From positions 434,001 to 498,000 of the forward strand of contig NZ_WYET01000001.1 of NCBI RefSeq assembly GCF_013376415.1: 64,000 nucleotides of DNA. Direction: 5' to 3'. The notes beneath the pieces were generated by a model. The model searched no databases and was not told the DNA's origin. It saw only the letters and a program-made list of their open reading frames with translations. Made by a program: the position numbers and the translations under genes. This document shows positions 8,997-23,000 of this stretch, one piece after another; the first letter of the stretch is position 1, and each line of letters starts with the position of its first letter. This stretch comes from Flagellimonas chongwuensis (GTDB lineage: Bacteria > Bacteroidota > Bacteroidia > Flavobacteriales > Flavobacteriaceae).

Positions 8997-11069
8997 ATGC
9001 AGACCAAAAAACCTCTACTATTACTTGCCCTTTTGTTACTTGTCTTCTCCGGAATGAGAGGACAGGAAGAAGGCGCATATGTACCTTATAACGTACCCTC
9101 CCAAAACCTTTTAAAGTTTAATAGGTTCTTGCTGAACCCAACTTTTTCCACAGTAAGGGAGGACAAGTCATACATCAACCTTTTTCATAGAAACCAGTCG
9201 GTATCTTTTGATGATAATAATCAGGTGTATTTCTTGAGTTATAGTGGTAGAGTAAGCGATAGGAGCGGTGTTGGTTTAAGCTTATTTACCAACCGTGAAG
9301 GGTTGTTCAACAATTTTGGAGTGCATGCCAACTATGCATATGGCGTGCGTCTGAGCCCAAAAAGCACCTTTACCTTTGGGGCAAACGTCAGTTACTATCA
9401 AAGTGCATTCAATCAAGATAGGGCCAATTCCGTCGATTTTGACCCACTGTTGGGTACTTTGGAAAGCAGTTCGTTAGTGAGCTTTCAACCTGGGTTCAAC
9501 TTTTCCATTGGAAAGTTCGACATTGGTGGTTTTGCCGAAAACCTTTTTGATTACAACTTAAAAACAAGTGAATCGGTAACCGACTTCAACGAAAAAACCT
9601 ACTCCGGACACCTACAATATACCCATCAGTTTGAAAATGGTTCAGGTATAATGGAACAAGCAAGGCTGATGCCTTTGGCACGGGTTCGCAAGGTTGGAGA
9701 AGAAACCATAACCCTTGGAGGTAACCTGATTCTTGACCTTCCCAAATTGGGTTGGGTACAAGCTGGTTACGATGATTTTTATGGTGCTTCCGCTGGACTT
9801 GGTTTTAACCTTACTAAAAATATCTCACTCGGATATACCGTAGAAAAAGGCCTTTCCAACGAGTTTGAAAACTTTGGCGTTACCCACGAAATCTCTTTGG
9901 CCTATTCGTTTACTCCTAACCTGACCGAAGATCGTGTGATGTTGGAAAAAGAAGGAGAAGAATTAGTTTCCAATGATGAGAATGTTCCACAAGATAGTTT
10001 GAACATCACCGATAAAGACCTTGAAATAGCCCGTTTACAGGACAAACTTGCCGAAAACGACGCTATTTTGGATAAGTTGCTGATGCGTCAGGATTCCATT
10101 GAGTCCACTCGTAAAAAGGACTTGGAAAGACGTTTTGAAACTGTTATGAAAATGGTACAGCGGGAAACCCGTGGCCAAAACCCCACATTGGAAGAAAAAG
10201 CCAAAGCGGTATATTTTGCCAATATGGATAGCGCAGATATCGTCACTCGAAGAAAGCAACCTGTTGCCAATCACGGGCTAACCAATGACACATCCACAAA
10301 AAAGGTTATAAAAATCAATGAGGCTAAGGATAATACCAAAGTCACATATGCCTCAAATACCGCTTCTGAAAAAGATAATACATACAGACCTACAAAAAGC
10401 AAAAAAACAACCGGGTTCAAATCCCACGTGGTTCCAAATGTGGAAAGCGGACACTACCTCATCGCCAATGTATTTAGGGACACAGATAACCTTAATGCGT
10501 TCATTGAAAAACTTAGGGCCCAAGGTATAGATGCCGACTATTTCCAGAACCCAAAGAACGGACTTAACTACGTTTACATTGGTGACTTCGGAAGCAAAAC
10601 CGATGCCTTGGAAGCCTATCATAATAAGATGAACGGTACTTACCAAGGGGATGCCTGGGTGATGAACGTAAATGGCAATGATTCACAAATTGCCGGATAC
10701 TCGGGTCAAGTGAATAATAGCGGCTCCAAGTACGGAACTGGACAATTGTCCAAAAATGTAACAGGTGTTTCCAACGGGAAAAACCATGTGGTCATTAGAA
10801 CACAATCCGGAGATGGATTACCAGAAGGATATTACATAATCGCTAATGTTTTTGATAACTCATCAAGTGCAAAGCAATTTGTTAAAGAATTGAATGCTAA
10901 AGGGTTGCACGCGAGCTACTTTGTCAGCCCAGCTGACAAGAACAGGTACGTGTATTTAAAAAGACACGAGACCTGGAACAACGCCCTAACATCTTACTAC
11001 TCCAAACTTAACGCTTCGTATGACGACGATATGTGGATTATGCGAATCAAACCAAACACTACCATTTAA
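8997..11069 (+). CDS. PorP/SprF-family outer-membrane protein with two C-terminal SPOR-like repeats
   Basis: 690 residues. A signal peptide (1-22, ending MRGQ) is followed by a PorP/SprF beta-barrel to about residue 310 (start with LLKFNRFLLNPTFS, glycine-rich strands, ending with HEISLAYSF). PorP/SprF proteins normally end there at about 300-350 residues. Here a charged coiled-coil linker (about 340-420) and two related modules follow, near residues 480-565 and 605-690, each with (Y)LIANVF...F...L...G..A.YF.....YVYI....A...Y...WM, the pattern of SPOR peptidoglycan-binding domains. Inferred role: anchoring the secreted neighbours in the outer membrane and tethering the barrel to the cell wall. 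Tight spacing on both sides implies co-transcription. Confidence 0.82.
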   Translation: MQTKKPLLLLALLLLVFSGMRGQEEGAYVPYNVPSQNLLKFNRFLLNPTFSTVREDKSYINLFHRNQSVSFDDNNQVYFLSYSGRVSDRSGVGLSLFTNREGLFNNFGVHANYAYGVRLSPKSTFTFGANVSYYQSAFNQDRANSVDFDPLLGTLESSSLVSFQPGFNFSIGKFDIGGFAENLFDYNLKTSESVTDFNEKTYSGHLQYTHQFENGSGIMEQARLMPLARVRKVGEETITLGGNLILDLPKLGWVQAGYDDFYGASAGLGFNLTKNISLGYTVEKGLSNEFENFGVTHEISLAYSFTPNLTEDRVMLEKEGEELVSNDENVPQDSLNITDKDLEIARLQDKLAENDAILDKLLMRQDSIESTRKKDLERRFETVMKMVQRETRGQNPTLEEKAKAVYFANMDSADIVTRRKQPVANHGLTNDTSTKKVIKINEAKDNTKVTYASNTASEKDNTYRPTKSKKTTGFKSHVVPNVESGHYLIANVFRDTDNLNAFIEKLRAQGIDADYFQNPKNGLNYVYIGDFGSKTDALEAYHNKMNGTYQGDAWVMNVNGNDSQIAGYSGQVNNSGSKYGTGQLSKNVTGVSNGKNHVVIRTQSGDGLPEGYYIIANVFDNSSSAKQFVKELNAKGLHASYFVSPADKNRYVYLKRHETWNNALTSYYSKLNASYDDDMWIMRIKPNTTI

Positions 11070-11084
11070 TATTACCACCAGCTT

Positions 11085-14000
11085 ATGAAAAAATCACTAC
11101 TCAGGTGGGGCACAATAACCTGTATGTTGCTGTTTGCTTATACAGGATTTTCACAAATAAAGAATAATCTAGATGTTCGCTATGAAAACCAACTTAAGGG
11201 AGACCTTACTTTTATAGCGAACAACATTGTGAACAGGGACAACAGTGGCGGTGACCCTGAAGACCCTTACAATGTTACTGGGTCGAGCTCATCCTACAAC
11301 GATGATCTCAACATGCAGTACATTGATATTGACGGAGACCCTTCTACCTTTAGCTCCAGTAGTGCAACGTTGGCGGTTCCGGACCCCAGCTGTTCCAGAA
11401 TTAGATATGCTGGTTTGTATTGGTCCGCAGTTTATCTAGACACAAATAGAAGTAGCGATTTCAACCAAGTTAAATTTCGGGTGCCAGGGGGGACTTATCA
11501 AGATATTACCGCAGATGAAATTTTATTTGATGGTGATGGTGATTCCGACTTTGGAAACTATGCCCCTTATGCCTGCTATAAAGATGTAACCGATATTGTT
11601 ACTGCGCTCGGAAATCCCGATGGTGAATACTTTGTCGGAAATGTTCGTGCAAGTTCGGGAGACGCAGTACAAGGAGGTGTTTCTGGAGGGTGGACCATGG
11701 TGGTAGTTTATGAAAACCCTACCTACCCAGGTAAATATATTACCACTTTTGATGGTTATGCCGGTATCAAGGCCGGAGAAACCGTTGATATTCCCATAGA
11801 TGGATTTACCACATTGCCGGCTCCATTCCCGGTAAGGGCAAAATTAGGGGTAGCTACTTCAGAGGGGGATAATAGGATTACAGGCGATCAACTATCCATT
11901 AAAGCGGATAGCAATGGTGGCTTTACTACTTTATCGAACAGTGCAAATCCTTCAACAAACTTTTTTAACAGTAATATTACTAATGAAGGTACAATAGTTA
12001 CCTCCAGAAACCCCAATAGTATCAACACTTTGGGGTGGGATGTAGATCTTTTCACCATTCCAAACCCCAGCAATTCCGTAATTCCCAATGATGAAACGGG
12101 AGCTACACTAAGGGCTTCGTCCACAGGAGATAAATACGACATCTTTTTCACCTCGTTGGATGTGGAAATTATTGAACCTCAAATAAATCTTGGTAAAACC
12201 GTAGAGGATATTGCCGGAAATGATATTACAGGGCAAGGCGTGCACCTTGGCCAATATTTAGATTATGTGCTCACCTTTGAAAACGTAGGCAACGACGATG
12301 CCGTGGGATATACCATTAGGGACGTACTGCCCATTAATGTTACTTTAGATGAGTCCAGCATAAGCACGCCCACCGATGTAACTTACACATACGACCCAGC
12401 TACACGAACCATAATTTTCTCCATACCCGATCGCTATGTTGAAGAAAATGATCCAGCCGCAATAATCCGCATGCGGGTACAAGTGGCCGAAAATTGCTTT
12501 GATTTTATAGATGCCTGTACCGATATTATCGAAAACCTTGCCTATTCCACATATTCGGGAGCAATCAATCAAGCACCAATAACGGACGACCCCAGTGTAT
12601 ACGACTTTGATGGCTGTGGCTTTCCATATCCCGGAGCTACCAACTTTTTATTGGATGACCTTGAAGCCTGCGATTTTACGCGAACCGTACAACTCTGTGG
12701 GGACAACGTGCTCTTGGATGCAGGAGATAATTTTGACAATTATATATGGTATCGCGACGAAAACGGAAACGGTCAAATAGACGTTGGTATCGATACCGTT
12801 ATTACGGACAGCGATTCCGACAGTGACCCAAGCACCATGTTGGTGAACGCTATTGGAACTTATATTGTTGATAAACAGGTTGCTGACCCTTGTAAGGACT
12901 TTCAGGAAATTATAACTGTGGAACTGTTCGGTTCCGTTCAATCCAACCCTATTACGGCATTGATCAATGACACTTCCAACACCATTGATGGAGCCATTGA
13001 TATTTGCCCCAATGACGGTAGCGAACTTCCTGAAATTTTCCTTTGTGGATTAAACGATAGCGAACTCATCCAAATAAATATCCCAGATGCAACCAGCATT
13101 GTTTGGGAACAATTGGACGAGAGCAGTTGTACTGCATCGGTTGATGGTTGTGCAAACACCAACTCCGGTTGTACTTGGAACACTGTTGACACAGGAAACG
13201 ACTTTTTGGCCCAAAATACAGGGCAGTATCGATTGGTGATCAACTACCAAAATGGATGTTTTAGCAGGTTCTACTTCAATATATACAAGAACCCGCTCAA
13301 TCCACAATATATCTCCGAAGATATCATCTGTACAAACCCTGGTAGTATAGAGGTAATCAATATGCCGGATACCTACGAGTTTCAATTGGTAGACCAAACC
13401 ACTGGAAACGTTCTTGTTCCCTATGGTCCCGATAAAACTTTCGAAATTACCAATAATGGGGCCTACATGGTAGAAATGAGACAGCAAGGTGTAACCGATG
13501 GCTGTGTCTTCGTTTTGGACAACATAGGTATTTTGGACCGTGACTTCCAAGTCGATGTCTCTACCGTAAACACAAGCTGCAACGATTTAGGTGAGATTTC
13601 TATATCTGTTTTAAATGTAGAACCTCAATATTACTATGAAATTTCCCAAGGAGGCACCGTAGTGGACGACTATGGGCCTTCTGATGATAACAACTACACC
13701 TTTGAAAACTTAAACAGCGGTGTGTACGATGTCACCGTTTCTACAGACGACGGTTGTATTTATACCGAACAGGTGACCATACTTGACGAAGCTGATTTAG
13801 AGCTTGAAGCAAGGGTTTCACAGCACATTACATGTAGGGAAGGAAATATACAAATGTCTTCAACAGGGGGTAGAACCCCACACTTGTATGCTATCTGGTC
13901 CTTTGTGGACAGGAATGGGGTAACACAGATTTCATACCCCAGTGTAGCGGATATCCCGCCTTCCGAATACCAGACCAGTCAGATTTTTGATGTTGTAGGG

Positions 14001-17000
14001 GCTGCGGGAGCAGGTACATATACCTACGTGGTTATGGACCGAAATAACTGTCATGCCTTTTCAAATCCGGTCGATATTGAGTTCAGACCTGCCGCCGAAT
14101 ACAATGCAACATCGGTAATGGATGTATTGTGCTACGGGGAATCAACAGGTACAATCACTTTCAATTTGGTGGATGACAATGGGTATCAGCTTACCTACTA
14201 CCTATTTGACGCAACTGGTTTTGACGAGGACAACTATGACTTTGCCAATGCGTTGGCCACTAATACCTCTGGTAATTTCCCTGGTTTGGGAACTGGTGAT
14301 TATGTAGTGGTCATCAACCAAAGAAAAGGTAGTGCCTCTTGTGACTATTACGAATACCATTCCATATCCGCACCAACCAATGCCTTGGATGCCGAGGTTG
14401 AAATTGTACAGGACTATACCTGTGCACAACTCGGAGAAGTAAGGATATTCAATGTTCAAGGAGGCAATGGACCATATGAATATAGCATTGACGGCGTAAA
14501 TTTTGTTTCCGATTCCGGTACCTTATTGGAAGAATCCTTTGGCAACTTAACAGATGGCACTTATACTTTGACGGTCAGGGATGCCAATGGTTGTACATTT
14601 GATGACTCATTGACGATTGCTCCTTTGGATCCTCCAACGGATATCGATTTCGCCGCAACCGATCCATTATGTCCGAGTTTTGTTTCAGATGTGTCCCTAA
14701 CAGTTACAGGGGGTAGTCCAAACTTGGTCTATGAAATAATTTCGCCCTCTGGCAGTGCGGTCAACAACGGTAACAACAGTACATTTGCAGGCTTGGCTCC
14801 AGGAACCTATATGTTCAGGGTAACCGATAACGATGGATGTAGTTACGATGAAAGTTTCACCATTGACCCGGTAACTGAAATTTCCGTGACCGGACAATTG
14901 ATCAACAATATCAGTTGTTTGGGTGAAGAGGATGGTGAAATCCAGTTTACCGTCACCAATTTCAATACAGATTTTGATTATACGGTAACAGGTCCCGATA
15001 ACTTCTCTGGTTCAGCACAGACTAATGGCACTATACAATTGACCAACTTGGCTGCCGGAACCTACACCATCACGGTTACGGATAACCTTACCAACTGTAC
15101 TGATACAGCAAACATTACGATCAACGCACCGCCTTCAGCAGTAACAGCACCATTTACAGTAACCCAACCAACCTGTTTGGCAGATGGTTCCGTAAATATT
15201 ACCGCCAGTGGAGGATGGGGCAGTTTTACCTATGAAATCACTGCTGGGCCTGAAACTTTTGGTCCGCAATCAAGCGGCTTCTTTGCCGGGCTTGACCAAG
15301 GAGGAACCTATACCTATACGGTAACCGATGCAAACGGATGTATATTCACCGATGATTTTGTAATCAATGAAGCCATAGCTCCCGAATTGGACATTGTTCC
15401 AAACGACATTTGTTATGATGATGCCACGGGATTAACACTTACCGCAAATATAGTTTCCGGTGGTGATGGAAATTATGAATACAGCTTAAACGGAGGTCCA
15501 TATGTTACCAACAATGTTTTTACAGGTTTGGGCCCAGGAACCTATACCATTACGGTAAGGGATGGAAATGATTGTATCGATACAGAATCCATTACCATTG
15601 ACCCTGAACTTAGTGTGGTTGCTTCAGCGCCAAATATTACCGCTTGTGAAACCGATACCGATGTAACCATTTCTGCTGCCGGTGGAGACGGAAACTATGT
15701 GTATGCCGTGGTTGCCAACGGAACAACGCCTGGTGCAAGTGACTTTTCAACTACCAATCCGGTTACCGTAACCGGTGCCGGCGACTATATTGTCTATGTA
15801 AGGGATAATGGTGGGGCATCCGGATATTGCGAAGCTACCTACGATATCACCATTGCCCAAGATGATCCTTTGGCCATTACCATATCCAACACGGATATTC
15901 TATGTAGTGGTGAATCCACAGCAGAAATAACCATTTCCGCAACAGGAGGTGAAGCACCATATACCTACAGTATAAACAATGGGTCGACCTACCAAACATC
16001 GAATACCTTTTACAACCAGCCCGCAGGCAGCTACAACATTCGTGTTAGGGACGCCAATAATTGTGAGGTAACCGAAATTTACACTATTACCGAACCATTG
16101 ACCCTTTCTGCCTCTGCAGCAGTTACAGCCTTGGCCGAATGTAATCCAGGAATGGGTGCGGAAGTACGAATTACCAATGCCATTGGTGGTACAGCTCCCT
16201 ATCAATATAGTTTTGATGGAGGATCAACTTATGGAGCAAGTTCCATTGGCTATTTGATGCCAGGAACCCATACCGTTTACATTAGGGATGCAAACCTTTG
16301 TACCTTTCCTATGACGGTTACCATAGAACCGGAACCGACTCCCCCGAATGCTACGGCAACTGTAGATTATGAGTGTGATGGCGAGGGTACAATAACTGTA
16401 ACCCCAGATAGTGCAGATTTCGACTATACCTACGAAATCAATGGCACATTAAATACACCTAACGACTCCAATGTATTTAGCGATGTACCTGTTGGGAACC
16501 ATACCATTACCGTAAACTATACCAGCAATTCAGCACCTACACCAAGCATTCTGCTTTCAGAGAATTTTGGAACAGGACCAAACACCAGCATTTCGGAAAT
16601 TGACCCTGTGTATTGCTACGAACCACAAAACGGCACACTAAATTCTTGTGGTTGGACACCTATTAACACAGAAATCCAAGATGGAGAATACTCTGTAACA
16701 CAGGTGATTGCAAATCCATACGGAAGTTGGCTAAGTCCAAATGACCATACTGGTGTAGCGAATGGAAGGTTCTTGGCCATCAATGTTGGCGGAGTGGCCG
16801 GAGTTGGCGGTATCGTTTATCAAAAAACTGATGTTGAGGTCGTTCCAAACCGTGATATCACCGTATCACTTTGGGCATTTAACCTTTTGAGAACAGGAAC
16901 AAGCGGTGGTGATCCATCTATTGAAATACAATTGGTAGATGGTTCCGGCACCGTTATCCAAAGTACTACAACGGGAAACATCCCTAAAAACAATGGAGCT

Positions 17001-20000
17001 TCTGACTGGCACGATTATAATGTAACCCTAAACCCTGGGGCCAACTCCAATCTGGATATTGTAATCCGTACCAACTCTTCCGTAACAGACGGAAACGACA
17101 TCGCCATCGATGATATTGAGGCTTACCAAATTCCAGAAGTATGTGGTGGGTCCATCACATTGAATGTTACCGTTGAAGATGGCAATGCTTTCGACGGTGC
17201 CGTAACAGCTTTCACAGATCTTACCTGTAATGGTGCAGCTGACGGTACGATCACGTTTGAAGTTGAAAATTTTGATCCAACAACTGGATTTACCTATCAG
17301 GTGGACGGAGGTGCAATTTCTGGCACCCAGCTTTCAAGCCCAATTACCATAACCGGCCTTGATGCAGGACCTCATACCATCGAAATTATAGATTTAAGGG
17401 ATCCCGCATGTTCCGTAGTTCTAAACCAGACATTGGCTCAACCCGATGTTTTGGATGTAACTGCTACCATTGTCAACGAACTAACATGTACCAATGGTGG
17501 GGCTACCATTTCCGCTACTGCTACAGACGGAACACCTACCTATGAGTATCAATTGGAAAACACCAGTGGCGCATTATTAGCAGCCTACCAACCCACAGGT
17601 ACGTTCTCTGGTTTAGCAGCAGGAGACTATGTTGTAAGGGCAAGAGATGCCAATATGTGCGAGGATACCGTAACTATCACAGTTGACCCGGCCGAAATTA
17701 TTGCGTTTGATTTAACTCCAACGTTATGTTATAGCGGAAACAATGATGGAAGCATTCAGGTAGATGTAACAAGTGGTAACGGAAACTATCAATTTAGGAT
17801 AAACAATGGAGCTTGGATGACACCAACTCCGACCACCGAACCAACGTATACCTTTATAAACTTAGGTGCTGGAACCTATACCATTGAGGTTCGTGATGAC
17901 TTTGGTTGTTCCACTACCGATACGGCAACGATCAATCCAGCTTTGACCGCATCGGCATTACTAAACAATGATTTGACTTGTTTGGACGATGCCAGCATTC
18001 TTATCAATGCAACGGGCGGTACGGGGATTTATACCTACGAATGGTCCAATGATGCCGGGGCATCATACAATTCAACCGGATTTACCGGAAACGAATTCAA
18101 TACCAATGTAGATGGAACTTACATGTTCCGAGTTACCGATAGCGCTGGTTGTACAGTCACCACAAACAGTATTGTTATTACTCCGGCAACTCAACCCGTG
18201 ATCAGCAGTGTTACACCAACGGACATTTTGTGTAATGGGGAAAATACAGGAGCGTTGGATATAGTAATCGATACTTCTGTGGGAGTTCCTCCATATACTA
18301 TCAATGTGGTTGAAGTCAATGGCCCCACCAATTACGGCAGCCAAACTACAGGACTCCCTGCTGGTGACTACGAAGTTACGGTGACAGATTCCAAAGGTTG
18401 TGTTTCCGACCCGTTTCCCGTGGTTATATCGGAACCAGACCCTATTACTTATATTACAACGGATGTGCCCATTACCTGTGATTCCAGTTCTGGGGTAACA
18501 AACCCAGGTTCTATCACTATTTCAGGTGTTTCTGGCGGAACCGCTGAATATACCTATATACTTACTGCAAATAACGGTATTGCACCTCAAACCTATACAA
18601 CTACATCTGGAGCCAGAGATCATACTTTTACGGTATTGGAATTTGGAATCTATCAAATAGATGTTGTTGATGCCAACGGATGTGCTTCTTATACAACAGA
18701 AATTATTGCATCCCCACCCAATGATCTTGATATTGATGTGAGTACCACAACCGCAGATTGTGTATCTGGAGGTACTGCAATAGTTACCGTAGGATCTGCT
18801 GTTGGAAGTGGAAATTATGAGTTTGCCATCTTGGAAAATTATAACGCTCCTTACGTGGATGATCCTGCAAACGATTATATTTCTCCCGATACACCGGGGG
18901 GAGATACTGCAACTTTCACAGGCCTTACCCCAGGTATCACCTATACCTTTGTGGTTTTTGACCTCACTACCAACTGTTATTATTTTGAAGAAGCTGCGGC
19001 TCCTATCAATACACCTTCTTTAATGACATCCAATCTAGATGTTGTAAACAATGTGAGTTGTACCGGTTCCTCAGATGGAAACATATCCTTTACTTTCACT
19101 GGGTTTGATGCTTTGGCGACCTCGGTAAACTATGAAATTTTTAATAGGCAATCCAATGTATCAACTGGCTATAGCGGAACAGCACCAGTTAACGCTCCAA
19201 CAACGGTAACCATTAACAATTTTGGCACACTTCCTCCAGGAGAATACTATCTGTTGTTATCAGAGGTTGGAGGACCAAACAATGGCTGTTCTGTAGACGG
19301 TGGAGAATTTACGATTCGTGAATCTGCAAATCCGCTGGATTTAGATGTGACAAGCCCACAAAACGACAATTGTAACCCTAATGCAGGAGTTATTGCTGCC
19401 ACAGGAAGATATGGTACCGCTCCTTATACATACCAATATTTGTTGGATACCGACCCAGCACCAACCGCTGTAAGTGCCGGTTGGACCAGCAGCAGCACTG
19501 CTAATGTAGAGGCCGGGGATTATATAGTATATGTAATGGATGCCTACGGATGTATCCAGAGCGAGCCAATAACCGTACTTGAAGATCCAAGTCCGGAAAT
19601 ATCCCTAGTTGTGGTAGACGAATGTGTGGACGAAGGACAGTTCCAAGTGACCATAACCTTGGACAATGCTGCGGTGGCAATGGCTCCGTTCCAAATAAGC
19701 GTGAACGGTTCGGCCTACCAGACGTTCACTTTTGATGGCAGCGACCAATATACCATTTCAGGACTAAGTTCCGGCACAAATCAATCCGTATCGGTTAGAG
19801 ATTTAAATGGTTGCTCGGATTCCGAAACATTTGATATATACCCTCCATTGGAATTCAATGTAATACAAACTGTCGCATTGGATTGTGAACCAGGTAATCT
19901 GGCCTACGGAGAATTACAAATAGAAGTGCTTTCCGGATCAGGAAACTACGAGTTCGAAATTGACGGTCCGGACCCATATGATGAACCAAGAGGAGCATTG

Positions 20001-23000
20001 ACCCTCGATGCCTCCAACCAATTTACTTGGGCAGGAGCAGGGGCGGCAGGTAGTTATGTAGTGTTGGTGTACGATATTGGCACAACAGCTCCTTACTGTT
20101 CCCAATCCATTACCGTTGATGTACCCGATGCGCCTATACCATCTTTTACCTCAACGTATACCGATGTAACATGTAATGGCGCCGATGACGGTACAATTTC
20201 TGTAAGCGCAGTAGATAATGGAATTGGTCCATATACCTTTGAAATTATTTCGGCTACCGATGGATCTATATCCGTACCGATCGCACCTACATCCAATACC
20301 AACTTTACAGCAAACTTTACTGGTCTTGCAGGTTCTGTAACCGGTACAACATATACTATTGAAGTTACAGCGGCCAACAACTGTACCCATATTGAAACAG
20401 TTACCATTAGTGAACCAGAAGCAATAATAGTTCCCGCACCGACAGTTGATCAATTTGCCTGTACCGCTGGCAACAACATGAACAATGCTATTATCACTGT
20501 TGATGGTTCTTCCATCACCGGCGGAAGCGGTACTTACGTTCGTTATGAATTCATCAATGATGCAGGCTCCGTAGTTGTTCAATCCGGTAATAACCCTATT
20601 TATATTGAAACTGATGTGAACGGGGGAAGCTACACCATCAATGTGTATGACGACAATGGTTGTGTGGGAACCACCACCGCCACTATCGACCCATTTGATG
20701 AAATTACCAATGCGACGGCCGCCATAACCAATCCGATAAGCTGTAATCCAGGAGCTGATGGTGAAATCACCATTACCGTAAGCTCTACGGCAGGAGATCC
20801 AAGTCGTTTCGAGTACAGTATTGATAATGGAGCTACTTGGCAACCATCCAACGTATTCGGTGGTTTGAGCGCTGGAACACATAATTTTGTAGTGAGGCAC
20901 CTAGATACCGGTTGTACAGTCACTACTTCGGAAATAATTGCAGACCCCAACACCTTTACCATTGATGTAAATGTAGTGAGCGATGTAATTTGTTATGGAA
21001 CAGATAGTGGTCAAGTAACCTTTGAACTTTTGGATGCCACGTATTCTGGTGGGTTCAATTGGATCATTTACAATACCAACGGTACCCCTAACGATCCATC
21101 GGACGATACCGTGGCCAGTAATGGCAATTCCTCCTCTACTGGACCAACGGCACCCATTTCAATAGCGGCAGGCAGCTATATTGTGGAAATTGCACAAGAT
21201 GCCTTCCCTGAATGTACAAATATGGAAGCCTTTACTATTGCTGGTCCTTCATCTGCAATAACCGGTGACACTGAAATGACACCGATTACCTGTGATCCCG
21301 GCAACGATGGAATTATAGAGGTTGTGGACGTTCAAGGTGGATGGGGAGGATATACCTACTATGTAGATACAACTCCAAACCCAGATCCGAACAACCCATC
21401 CAACTACGTGGCCAATGCAAGATTTGATGGTCTTTCCGCTGGAACTTACGAAGTTTGGGTAATGGACCAAGAAGGGTGTTCGGTGCAACTTCCAGATGTT
21501 GAACTGACCGTTCCAGACCCTATTGTGGCCGATTTAAGAATCAATCAAGCCAATTGTACCAACCTCCAAGGAGAAATTGAAGTTGTGGGCATACCGGCAA
21601 CCGATCCTGTTAGTGGTGGCCAAGGAAGCAATTATACCTATCAATTGATCCGAAATGGAGCCAACGTAGGTTCACCACAGACCAATACCGTATTCTCTGG
21701 ATTGGGCGCCGGTACCTACGAAGTTTATATTGAAGACCAATGGGGTTGTTTTACTACCGTAGGACCTGTAGTATTGACCAACGCTATGACTGCCACGGCA
21801 GCCGTTGTTAAACCTATAGATTGTACCATCAATCCGGGAGGAGAAATAACCGTAACGGTGACTGGTGGTTCTTCCAACCTACAATACAGTACGGTGAGTC
21901 CGGTTACATCGACCATTATCACTAATACTGATGGTATTTTTACCAACCTTACGGAACCAGGCAACTATGTATTTACCATAACAGATCTGGATACTGCTGA
22001 ACCTTGTACCTATGTGGTTTCACAAGTGTTGGATGATAAGGTAGATCCAGAACTATTGGATGCTACCATACAAAATGTTAGCTGTTTTGGTGGAAGTGAT
22101 GGAAGTATTTTAGCAGTCCTTAATCCGTCTACCGCAACCAATCCAATTTATCAATATGAATTGATTGGACTTAGTGCCGGTGCACCCAGCAGACCATTAC
22201 AAAATAATCCTTTGTTCGAAAATCTACCCGCAGGAAACTACGAAGTTCGTGTGGTTTCTTCCAGATCATGTGAAGACGTAAAGGCAGAGAGCGTTATTGA
22301 ACCTGCTGTTCTGGACGCAACAGCTACGGCAACACCGTTCGTTTGTACCCCGAGCAATTCCGTGGATGAATCAACAATATCTGTTACGGCCACGGGAGGA
22401 ACCGCTCCATATTTCTACAGTTTTAATGGAAATGGTTTCGATTCGAGCGCTACTTTTGATGTTGTTGACAATGGAACCGTACAAACCATCAACTATGTGG
22501 TTAGGGATGCCAATGGTTGTGAATTCCCGGATAGTATTACAGTTCAACCTTTGAACACGTTCACATTGGATGCATCGCAAGATGTAGCTATAACTTGTTT
22601 GAATCCAGAAAGCGTAATCCTGACCGTTACGGAATCTACACCTGGCGATACCTACACATTCGAATTGTTGCCCGTTGGAAATCCTTATGGTAGTGTGGTA
22701 CCTAGCTCGGTTACAGCAACTACGGCAACTTTTGAGTTGACCCAACCCGGTAGCTATACATTCAGGGCAACTAATGATGTTACCGGTTGTTATGTACAGA
22801 CAATTTACACTGTAGCTCCATACGATACCATAGATGTAGTGGCAACGGCGACCGCTGCGGCAGTGTGCTTTGACGATGCTGGTGAAATTACGATAGATGT
22901 TACCGGATATGCGGGAGCTTATGATTATGAAGTATACAGAACGGATGGAACACTGATCGTATCCGGAAATGAAAATACGTCGTCAGGCTCATTTGCGATA

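Noticed and set aside
20151..20900. A 249-codon open frame on the minus strand inside the giant adhesin gene, and many shorter ones
   Set aside because: They lie wholly inside a clearly coding repeat gene, have low-complexity, cysteine/glycine/isoleucine-rich translations and recur because the repeats share codon patterns.
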